In this document: one piece after another, positions 56,753-64,000 of the stretch
How the letters are laid out: the number at the start of each line of letters is the position of its first letter
How positions within the stretch are numbered: the stretch's first letter is position 1
Assembly: GCA_947489315.1 (NCBI GenBank)
Contig: CANLCX010000003.1
Coordinates: 1 to 64,000 of the forward strand
DNA: 64,000 nt
Direction: 5' to 3'
Source of the DNA: an uncultured Sphingomonadaceae bacterium
Lineage (GTDB): Bacteria > Pseudomonadota > Alphaproteobacteria > Sphingomonadales > Sphingomonadaceae
Notes under the pieces: model-generated
The model's database searches: none
What the model was told of the DNA's origin: nothing
What the model saw: the letters and a program-made list of their open reading frames with translations, nothing else
Translations under genes and position numbers: made by a program

Positions 56753-57121
56753 ATGCTTATCTCCCAAAGCCCATTGCGCAACATAGCCATGTTGTTTGTC
56801 GCGATAATGACGACAACACTTATCTTCACCGCCAGCGCGGCAAATGCAAAAAGCAAGCCGGTGGCTTATAGTGCAGAACTGCAACAGCCGGTTGAGGCTT
56901 CGCGCCATATTATCAAAGGCACGGTCATCTATTGTGACGGCACGCAGTGCAAAGGCGCCAAAAGCGGCTCGTCCATCAAGACGGTTTGCGCGCGACTGTC
57001 CCGCAAGGCCGGCCCATTGGCGTCCTTCTCTTATAAAGGCGAAGCCGTTGATGCCGAGGCCTTGGCCCGGTGCAACGGAGACAAAACGGGCTCGAAGCAA
57101 AGGATTGCTAACCGCAAATAA
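56753..57121 (+). CDS. CC_3452 family small exported protein
   Basis: A 122-aa protein with a signal peptide (MLFVAIMTTTLIFTASAANA). The mature part contains VIYCDGTQCKGAKSGSSIKTVCARLSRK, with four Cys that could form two disulfides or bind metal, as in the family named after Caulobacter CC_3452. Function unknown. It starts just after AAGGAAA and is divergent to the HxlR regulator, a likely partner. Confidence 0.7.
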   Translation: MLISQSPLRNIAMLFVAIMTTTLIFTASAANAKSKPVAYSAELQQPVEASRHIIKGTVIYCDGTQCKGAKSGSSIKTVCARLSRKAGPLASFSYKGEAVDAEALARCNGDKTGSKQRIANRK

Positions 57122-57254
57122 CATAGTTCACGACTGGCCACTCAATCCCGTTACGGCCACGCAAATGGCCCGGCCGGTCAAACTCTAGCGTTGAAGCTTT
57201 GCCCTCCACCCTCGAAGGCATTGTCTTCAACGCTATTTTTTTGTTGCCCCTGCG

Positions 57255-59369
57255 ATGAAAGCCAGACAGTTTGCCGATATGTTACGGCAATATGAACTGG
57301 TGGAGCGGGTGCGCAGCTATGACCCGGATGCGGATGAGGATCTGCTCAACCGCGCCTATGTGTTCTCTGTCCAGAGACATGGCAGCCAGAAACGCGCCAG
57401 CGGCGATCCCTATTTCAGCCATCCGATCGAAGTCGCCGGGCTGATGACCGATCTCAAGCTTGACCAGCAGACCATTGTTACCGCCCTCTTGCACGACACT
57501 GTTGAAGACACGCTGACCACGACCGAAGAGATTGAAAAGCTGTTCGGGTCTGAAATCGCGCGACTTGTCGATGGCGTGACCAAATTATCAAAGATTGAGG
57601 CGCAGACCGACAATGAGCGGGCGGCGGAAAATCTCCGCAAGTTCCTGCTCGCCATGTCGGATGATATCCGCGTGCTGCTGGTAAAGCTCGCTGACCGGCT
57701 GCACAATATGCGGACGCTGCATTTCATCAAGAGCGAAGAGAAGCGCCAGCGGATTGCCCATGAAACCATGGATATTTATGCGCCGCTCGCTGAGCGTATC
57801 GGCATGTATGAATATATGCGCGAGATGCAGTTGCTGGCGTTTAGTCATCTCGAACCGGAAGCCTATGAAACGATCACCGGACGCCTTAATGCAATTAAGG
57901 AAGGCGATGACGGGCAGGTTCATAAGATTGCCAGATCGCTAGAAAAAGCCCTCGCCGCTGGCGGATTGGCAGCAGAGGTCAGCGGCCGGGAAAAGCATCC
58001 CTATTCGATCTGGCGCAAGATGCAGGAGCGCCATGTCAGCTTTGAGCAGCTGACCGATATCATGGCTTTTCGGGTGATAACCGACAATAGCTCGGAATGT
58101 TATCGCGCGCTGGGTATCTTGCACCAAAAATGGAAAACAGTACCGGGGCGTTTCAAGGATTATATCTCGACGCCCAAACGTAACGGCTATCAGTCGCTGC
58201 ACACCACCATCATGCACGGCAATAATATGCGGGTCGAAATACAGATCCGTTCCGAGCGCATGCACCGCGACAATGAATATGGGTTGGCGGCGCACTGGGC
58301 CTATAAACAGGACAGCGGGCCGGATGGGCAGGCGGGCTGGATACGCGACCTCATCGAAATTCTTGACCATGCCGAAGACGCCGAAGAGCTGCTCGAAAAT
58401 ACCAAGCTCGCCATGTATCAGGACCGGATATTTTCTTTCACGCCTAAGGGTACTTTGCTGCAGATGCCTAAGGGATCGACGACGGTCGATTTTGCCTATG
58501 CCGTGCATACGGACCTCGGCAATCAGGCGGTCGGAGCCAAGGTCAATGGCCGTCACGTACCGCTGCGGACGCAGCTGACCAATGGTGATGTGGTGGAAAT
58601 TCTGAAATCCGATGGCCAGGAACCACAGCCCGGATGGCTGTCCTTTGTCATCACCGGCAAGGCGCGCGCGGCGATCCGCCGGTTCGTGCGGCACAAGGAA
58701 CGCGACGAGATTGTCGAGATAGGCACCAAGCTTTATGACGAGATAGTCGAGCGTTTGCCCGGAAAGATCGGGAAAAAAGCCCTCAAAGCTGCACTGAAGC
58801 GGTTGGACCTGCCAGATGATGACGAGTTAATGATCGCCATCGGTACCCGCGAGCTTAGCGACCGTGAAGTCATGGAAGCACTCATGCCCGGCAGCGTCAA
58901 CGACAATGAGGACGATCGCGAATGGCCGGAACAAGACCGTGCGATTTCGATCAAAGGTCTGACCCCGGGCGTCGCCTTTGATCTTGCCGAATGCTGTCAT
59001 CCGGTGCCCGGCGACCGCATAGTCGGCCTGCGCCGCAGCGGCGCGAATGTCGAAGTCCATGCGATTGATTGTCTGAGACTCGCCGATGGCGTGGATGCCG
59101 ACTGGGTAGACCTGAGCTGGGGCATGGAAACCGATGGCGCGGCGGCGCGGTTGATGGTGGTGCTGCATAATAAACCGGGAACGCTCGCAGAGATGGCCGG
59201 AATTTTCGGCTTTCACAATGCCAATATCCTGCGGCTGCGTATGACCAATCGGGATGCGCCCTTCCATACGTTCGAGGTCGATCTGGAAGTGCATAATGTC
59301 CACCACCTGATGCGGATATTGTCAGCGCTCAGGGCTTCGGAAGCGGTGGCGCAGGCGGAGCGGCTTTAG
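57255..59369 (+). CDS. rsh: Bifunctional (p)ppGpp synthetase/hydrolase Rsh
   Basis: A 704-aa RelA/SpoT homologue. Domains: HD hydrolase with His80-Asp81 in LLHDTVEDT; synthetase with RPGRFKDYISTPKRNGYQSLHTTI (about 295-320); TGS domain around FTPKGTLLQMPKGSTTVDFAYAVHTDLG; a zinc-finger/conserved-Cys region ECCHPVPGDRIVG; and a C-terminal ACT domain with HNKPGTLAEMAGIF. Both active sites look intact. It controls the stringent response. Stop overlaps that of the convergent GH42 gene by 4 bp. Confidence 0.95.
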   Translation: MKARQFADMLRQYELVERVRSYDPDADEDLLNRAYVFSVQRHGSQKRASGDPYFSHPIEVAGLMTDLKLDQQTIVTALLHDTVEDTLTTTEEIEKLFGSEIARLVDGVTKLSKIEAQTDNERAAENLRKFLLAMSDDIRVLLVKLADRLHNMRTLHFIKSEEKRQRIAHETMDIYAPLAERIGMYEYMREMQLLAFSHLEPEAYETITGRLNAIKEGDDGQVHKIARSLEKALAAGGLAAEVSGREKHPYSIWRKMQERHVSFEQLTDIMAFRVITDNSSECYRALGILHQKWKTVPGRFKDYISTPKRNGYQSLHTTIMHGNNMRVEIQIRSERMHRDNEYGLAAHWAYKQDSGPDGQAGWIRDLIEILDHAEDAEELLENTKLAMYQDRIFSFTPKGTLLQMPKGSTTVDFAYAVHTDLGNQAVGAKVNGRHVPLRTQLTNGDVVEILKSDGQEPQPGWLSFVITGKARAAIRRFVRHKERDEIVEIGTKLYDEIVERLPGKIGKKALKAALKRLDLPDDDELMIAIGTRELSDREVMEALMPGSVNDNEDDREWPEQDRAISIKGLTPGVAFDLAECCHPVPGDRIVGLRRSGANVEVHAIDCLRLADGVDADWVDLSWGMETDGAAARLMVVLHNKPGTLAEMAGIFGFHNANILRLRMTNRDAPFHTFEVDLEVHNVHHLMRILSALRASEAVAQAERL

Positions 59370-61303
59370 CCCGCTTTCCATGCGGCAACACCGGCACTCT
59401 TAATCAAACTATCACCGAGGATCAGCTTGCCGCTCTGCATATGGTCGGTGAGGTCGATATCCTCTGTTCCATAGTTAAAGGCAAAATGCAGATCGCCGAG
59501 TTGCCGGATGCGCAGATCGCGGGGCAGGTCGTATATAGCCATGCCCGCTTTCTTGCCCATGTCGGCAAACACGCGTTTGATGAGCGGAGCAGGCGGCCAG
59601 CTGGCGAGATAGCGGACAGAACCGTTGGAAAAGACGACCCCCCGGCCATCCTCCAGCGCTTCGTCACTGGGCAAATCGGTCTCGACGGTTTCGATCCAGC
59701 GCGTGACATCATAGTCCGCCCCTTTTTCCGCCATGCCGGGCCGCAGGCTTTCTACGCGCGAAACCTTCAAGGGGATTAGCTGTTGCAACGGACCGGGCGC
59801 TAAATCAGCCTCAATCGCAAAATCGGCGGTTTTGCTGCCCGTTCTGGGTCCGAACAGGACCGGGACGTTCATCTGCGCCATCCGTTCCACTAGTGATGGG
59901 CTCAAAATCGGCAGGCTTGGCACCACGATCATCTTATAGTCATCAAGCGGCGCGTCCGGTGCAATGATATCGACATTCAAACCAAGCTCGCGCAGGGCGC
60001 TGTACATTTCAAAAACCAGCTCAAGATATCGGAAACTTTGCCCTTGCGGCTGGGCTTCGAACAGCCACGCCGCTTCATAGGAAAAGAGCAAAGCGACGGA
60101 TTTCGCTGTCTCGCCAATCTGTCCGAGCTGCTGAATATCAGCCGCCGCCATCGCGGCCTCATCACCACCCGGTGCCACCTCGCTATCGGGACGCAGCAAG
60201 CCCGCGTGCATCTGTTCCTGCGCAAATGGCGCCTGCCGCCAGCGGAAATAGGACACCAGCTCCGCGCCATGGGCCATGGCTTCCAGGGTCCATAACCGCA
60301 CCATGCCGTCCAGCGGTGCGGGATTATAGCGCGCCCAGTTTACCGGTCCGGGCTGCTGCTCCATCACGCTCCAGCGGCCACCGGCGCAACATCCGCGGTA
60401 GAGATCGTGGTGAAAGGCGGCAATATCGGGATGGCCTTGGCGCGTGTAGCGCAGCTTTTCCTCATCGCTGAACCAGAATTGTTCGAGAAAGCCGAGCGGA
60501 TAGCTGTCCCAGCTGGCTACATCGAGATCCTTGGCCACCGTATGATGATCAAATTCGGTGAAGAACCCCATATAATTGTGGATCATATCCCGCCCCGGCG
60601 ACCGAGGGCGCAAGATATCGACTTGCAGCTTATTGAAGCTGACCACCTCGTCAGAGGCAAAGCGGCGATAGTCGAGCACATGGGCCGGATTGGGTTCGGT
60701 CACCGTCAGGTTGGGCGGATCGACCTCATCAAAGCTGCGATATTCCATGCTCCAGAAGACATTTCCCCAGGCGGTGTTGAGCGCATCGACATGGTCATAT
60801 TTGTCCGCAAGCCAGCGGCGAAAGCCTATTTTCGCGGCCTCGGAATAGCTCACAATCGTGTCGTGACAGCCATATTCATTATCGGTTTGCCACGCGACAA
60901 TGGCGGGGTTCTCGCCATAGCGCTCCGCCATCGCGGTCGTGATGCGCCGGCATTGTTCGCGATAGGGCTGATGGGAAAAGCAATAATGGCGGCGCGATCC
61001 GAATTTGCGCGGATTGCCCTGTTCGTCGACGGCCACCATATCCGGCATGCTGTCGACCAGCCATTTAGGCGGCGTCGCTGTGGGTGTGCCGAGGATGATT
61101 TCCATACCAGCATCGGCCAATATGGCGATTGCCCGGTCGAGCCAATCCCATTCAAATTGTCCCGGAGAAGGTTCGATGCGGCTCCACGCAAATTCACCGA
61201 TGCGCACCTGCGACAGGCCCATTTGGACCATGCGTTTGGCATCTTCGGTCCAGATGTCCTCCGGCCAATGTTCCGGATAATAGCAGCATCCCAGTTTCAT
61301 CAT
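59366..61303 (-). CDS. Beta-galactosidase, GH42
   Basis: A 645-aa GH42 enzyme without signal peptide. The acid/base is Glu143 in WQTDNEYGCH and the nucleophile is Glu315 in WSVMEQQPG; the N-terminal YYPEHWPEDIW, which is usual for the family, is present. It should remove terminal beta-galactosyl residues from imported oligosaccharides. It follows the GH36 gene by 8 bp in the same operon and faces away from the SSS symporter gene. Confidence 0.93.
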   Translation of the reverse strand: MMKLGCCYYPEHWPEDIWTEDAKRMVQMGLSQVRIGEFAWSRIEPSPGQFEWDWLDRAIAILADAGMEIILGTPTATPPKWLVDSMPDMVAVDEQGNPRKFGSRRHYCFSHQPYREQCRRITTAMAERYGENPAIVAWQTDNEYGCHDTIVSYSEAAKIGFRRWLADKYDHVDALNTAWGNVFWSMEYRSFDEVDPPNLTVTEPNPAHVLDYRRFASDEVVSFNKLQVDILRPRSPGRDMIHNYMGFFTEFDHHTVAKDLDVASWDSYPLGFLEQFWFSDEEKLRYTRQGHPDIAAFHHDLYRGCCAGGRWSVMEQQPGPVNWARYNPAPLDGMVRLWTLEAMAHGAELVSYFRWRQAPFAQEQMHAGLLRPDSEVAPGGDEAAMAAADIQQLGQIGETAKSVALLFSYEAAWLFEAQPQGQSFRYLELVFEMYSALRELGLNVDIIAPDAPLDDYKMIVVPSLPILSPSLVERMAQMNVPVLFGPRTGSKTADFAIEADLAPGPLQQLIPLKVSRVESLRPGMAEKGADYDVTRWIETVETDLPSDEALEDGRGVVFSNGSVRYLASWPPAPLIKRVFADMGKKAGMAIYDLPRDLRIRQLGDLHFAFNYGTEDIDLTDHMQSGKLILGDSLIKSAGVAAWKAG

Positions 61304-61310
61304 TTGGCTT

Positions 61311-63416
61311 TTATCCCTTTTCTTCGATGGCGATCAGCCAAGCTGTTTCCGGGTGTGTTAGCGGCAAGGCCAGTCCACGTTCGGCGAGTGCCCGCCCGCT
61401 CAAAACCATGCCGCTTTCCCATAAAGCTGGATCGGCAAGATAGGCGGATGCTTTTTTCGGCCAAGGCTTGGGCAAGGTGACGCGGTAAAGCGTGTCAGCA
61501 TCCAGACCCGGCAAGTGGACCGGGGCGACATTGAAATTCTCGGCAAAGGCGGTCTGCGCGACAACGGCCAGCGCGCGCTGGTCGCCGACCACCATCTGGC
61601 CATAAATGCTGGTTTCGGGATGGTGCAATTGCCGGAACTCACCCTGATGCAGAATATCGCGCCATTGCTTGTAGAGCGCGATATGCGCCCGCAAGATGGC
61701 CCGCTCATTGTCGCTCATCGCCGCCGGATTGGTCTCGACGCCCATATGGCCGAACAAGGCAACCTTGGCGCGAAAATCCATATCCGTTCGCCGACCGGTA
61801 ATCGGATTGGGCGAGGGCCCGACATGATTGCCAAGAATTTCGAGCGGCAAGAACCGCGCCCAGCTTTCCATGATCCGCAGCCGTTCAACCGGGTCATTAT
61901 TGTCGCTCGGCCAGATGCGGTGACACTGTTCCAACATCGCAAAACTGACGCGCCCGCCGCCACTGGAACAGCTTTCAATCTCCACCGCCGGATATTGTTT
62001 CCGTAGTTTGCCGAGCAGCCTTTGGATCGCAAATTGCTGTAAGCCGTTATCAGGAAACAGCCGCCGATTATGGTCCCATTTCAAATAGGCAATATCATGA
62101 TTGTCGAGCAAAGCGGCCAGCGCGTCATGGATATAGGCAAAGGCATCCTCGCGGCTGAGATCGAGTACCAGTTGATTGCGCTCGGTCGGACGATCCGCAC
62201 GATCATCATGCAGACACCAGTCGGGATGGGCGCGGTACAGGTCGCTATCGGGCGAGACCATTTCCGGTTCAACCCACAGGCCGAAATCCATATCCAGCCC
62301 CTGCACATGGTCGATGAGCGGCGTAAGGCCATCCGGGAAAATGGCTTCATCCACTTGCCAGTCGCCGAGACCGGCATGATCACCGCGCCGCCCTTTGAAC
62401 CAGCCGTCATCCAGCACAAAACGCTCGATGCCAAGGTCGGCGGCGGCCGTGGCCAGCGTCTTCAACTTGGTTCCATCGAGGTCAAAGGCCAGCGCTTCCC
62501 AGCTGTTGAGATGCACCTTGCGCGGCCCCCAATCGGACCTTTGCGGCAGGACATTCGCCCGGACATGGTTGTGAAATAGCTGCGTGAGATGATCCTGATT
62601 GTCGCCGAGGATCAGGGTGACTTGACCGAGATCGGTGGCATCACCGGCATGCAGAGCAATTCCGCCCGGTTGCCGAAGGGCCTCGATGGACAGGCAGGTC
62701 CGGCCATCCTGATCCTGCACGACATGGGTCAGATGATCGCCGCGAGAGGATGCATGGATACCGAGACATTCTTCGCCGTCCTTTTGGCCGCCATCGCTAT
62801 GAAAGATTAGCCAGTTGCCCGCGTCGAAGCCGGGCTTGCCATTGGCCGAACGCATCTCAATGGCTTGGGGACCGATACGGGCCGTTGTCGCTTGCATTTC
62901 GCGCGCCCAGCGCCCGTGAAAAGCCGTCATATGGGTAAAGCGGTGGGGTAATGGCATGGACAGCGATGACGCGGACTCGAGGATGATATCTCCGTCGCCA
63001 TCCGCCAATAATTTGGTGGTCAATTCTATGGTGCGGGCATCGACAATTTCCCAATGCAGATCGACTTGCAGGCCAGTCGATTTTTCAACCCACATGGCTA
63101 TCATATGGGTCCCGTCTGTCTCGACATTGGAGAGCTGAAAATCGCCATTGACGGGCTTTCCGCCAGACCGGATTTGAAAAGCCGGTCGGCCGCGATAGCC
63201 GTCACGGGCTTGCGGTAAGAGCCCGCCTATGCGGGGATCATCTGGCTCATTTTCGTGGCGGCCAAAACTTCCGGCAGTCACCAGTGCCGAAAGGTCTTCG
63301 CCATCAGGCAAGCGCGGGCCCAGATAGGCCAGATCTATTTCATCGCGCCCGGCTGAGACAAACACCAAAGTGATGGCATCGCCATCCAGCCGCCAGTTTT
63401 TTCCCCTCTCGATCAT
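61311..63416 (-). CDS. Alpha-galactosidase, GH36
   Basis: A 701-aa GH36 alpha-galactosidase in the Aga/RafA group. The nucleophile is the Asp in AYLKWDHNRR, and the acid/base Asp is in HRIWPSDNNDPVER; the GGRVSF part of ESCSSGGGRVSF belongs to the substrate site. It is cytoplasmic. The frame is open to 63503 with only TTG starts; the ATG at 63416 (MIERGKNWRLDG) is preferred but uncertain. It forms an operon with GH42 and is divergent to the symporter gene. Confidence 0.9.
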   Translation of the reverse strand: MIERGKNWRLDGDAITLVFVSAGRDEIDLAYLGPRLPDGEDLSALVTAGSFGRHENEPDDPRIGGLLPQARDGYRGRPAFQIRSGGKPVNGDFQLSNVETDGTHMIAMWVEKSTGLQVDLHWEIVDARTIELTTKLLADGDGDIILESASSLSMPLPHRFTHMTAFHGRWAREMQATTARIGPQAIEMRSANGKPGFDAGNWLIFHSDGGQKDGEECLGIHASSRGDHLTHVVQDQDGRTCLSIEALRQPGGIALHAGDATDLGQVTLILGDNQDHLTQLFHNHVRANVLPQRSDWGPRKVHLNSWEALAFDLDGTKLKTLATAAADLGIERFVLDDGWFKGRRGDHAGLGDWQVDEAIFPDGLTPLIDHVQGLDMDFGLWVEPEMVSPDSDLYRAHPDWCLHDDRADRPTERNQLVLDLSREDAFAYIHDALAALLDNHDIAYLKWDHNRRLFPDNGLQQFAIQRLLGKLRKQYPAVEIESCSSGGGRVSFAMLEQCHRIWPSDNNDPVERLRIMESWARFLPLEILGNHVGPSPNPITGRRTDMDFRAKVALFGHMGVETNPAAMSDNERAILRAHIALYKQWRDILHQGEFRQLHHPETSIYGQMVVGDQRALAVVAQTAFAENFNVAPVHLPGLDADTLYRVTLPKPWPKKASAYLADPALWESGMVLSGRALAERGLALPLTHPETAWLIAIEEKG

Positions 63417-63548
63417 CGGCGGATTAGGCGATGAATTCTGGCGCAAAGTCAAACGGATTCCGACGCAATTCGGCTTGGCTTTTGGCAAAACCGGTCGTAA
63501 CAAAAGATACCCCGGGGAAAACAGAACAAGGGGGTCAAAGGGGATCGC

Positions 63549-64000
63549 ATGTTAGCCAATTTACCAACAGCCAGTGGCGTACAGATTATCGTCTGTATCG
63601 CCATCACCGCCATTATTGGCTTTGCGACTTGGGCGAAAGTTCGGCAGGCGAAAACCCATGATGGCTCCAGCAAGGACGTTTTTCTGGCCGGTGGCGGTCT
63701 GACATGGATGTTTGTTGCTGGCTCGATCACCCTCACCAACCTGTCAACCGATCAATTGGTCGGCATGAACGGCAATCAGATGCTGCTATTGGCTTGGTGG
63801 GAGATTTGCGGCTTTGCGGGATTGCTCATCCTCGCCTTTGTCTTTGTGCCGATCTATTATAAAAATAACTGCACAACCGTCACCCAGCTGCTTGAAAAGC
63901 GCTACAAGGGAAAGAGTATCCGGACGCTGATTTCGGGACTATTCCTGTTCGGTAATATCCTGATCTATTTGCCCGCGGCGCTTTATTCCGGGGCGTTGTT
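63549..64000 (+). CDS. Sodium:solute symporter (SSS family), 3' truncated by window end
   Basis: The first ~150 residues of an SSS/SLC5-type transporter. Helix 1 is VQIIVCIAITAIIGFATW, followed by the SKDVFLAGGGLTWMFVAGSITLTNLSTDQLVGMNG segment with the Na+-site loop and the helix after it. The family imports sugars with sodium. Divergent to GH36 and GH42, it is the likely galactoside importer of the locus. The start ATG follows AAGGGG. Confidence 0.88.
   Translation, partial: MLANLPTASGVQIIVCIAITAIIGFATWAKVRQAKTHDGSSKDVFLAGGGLTWMFVAGSITLTNLSTDQLVGMNGNQMLLLAWWEICGFAGLLILAFVFVPIYYKNNCTTVTQLLEKRYKGKSIRTLISGLFLFGNILIYLPAALYSGAL

Overview
The window reads as a chromosomal segment of an alphaproteobacterium of the order Sphingomonadales, probably a marine or aquatic genus near Sphingorhabdus, Parasphingorhabdus or Sphingopyxis. 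This rests on family content: a SigF/NrsF pair, MucR/Ros-type regulator, CC_3452-type and DUF7064/7065-type proteins, sphingomonad-style TonB receptor, a PEP-CTERM protein with the PEPATWA motif, and very compact gene packing. No tRNA, rRNA, CRISPR array, prophage or classical insertion sequence was seen.

Layout. 0.2-5.6 kb: an esterase, two nucleotidyltransferases, a MOP-type flippase, a HIT protein and a CDP-alcohol phosphotransferase, together suggesting synthesis of an activated alcohol phosphate and its transfer to a lipid or glycan. 5.9-8.3 kb: sdhB, a hotdog thioesterase and zapE. 8.3-10.5 kb: an APH-like kinase paired with a DUF7064/7065 protein. 10.5-11.2 kb: a gene-free repeat cluster. 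11.2-19.5 kb: a TCA-cycle cluster (mdh, a small exported protein, sucD, sucA, sucB, lpdA) broken by small repeat elements, followed by an epimerase-like protein, an exported protein, a PepSY protein and a TRIC-like channel to 22.5 kb. 22.4-28.3 kb: sppA, then a minus-strand bufferin-type metal-response locus (bufA1, bufB, bufC, doxX/bufD, sigF, nrsF) with a recognisable SigF-type promoter. 28.3-30.6 kb: groESL with a CIRCE operator and an RpoH-like promoter. 30.7-42.9 kb: peptidase-like DUF885 protein, serine dehydratase, MBL hydrolase, oxidoreductase, MFS and MacAB-like export system, DJ-1-like protein and a flavin monooxygenase. 43-50 kb: prolyl-hydroxylase-like protein, large TonB receptor, MucR regulator, and a CoA-transferase pair with a DUF5076 gene between the subunits. 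50.2-59.4 kb: phytase-like protein, rpmB, tadA, a LytTR two-component pair, HD-domain protein, PEP-CTERM protein, HxlR regulator, CC_3452 protein and the rsh (p)ppGpp enzyme. 59.4-64 kb: a galactoside locus (GH42, GH36, SSS symporter, cut by the window end).

The strongest candidate for something undescribed is at 13.5-14.0 kb. A 96-aa GIY-YIG nuclease gene lies inside a 453-bp unit with 29-bp terminal inverted repeats, inserted between sucD and sucA. The same palindromic arm recurs as gene-less 84-86-bp REPIN-like elements at 25.6 kb and 35.2 kb. Differences between copies are largely compensatory within a 7-bp stem, which argues that the hairpin itself is conserved. No RAYT/TnpA-REP transposase is visible, so the GIY-YIG protein is a plausible but unproven mobiliser. 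Most protein calls are from family recognition by eye; no searches were run.
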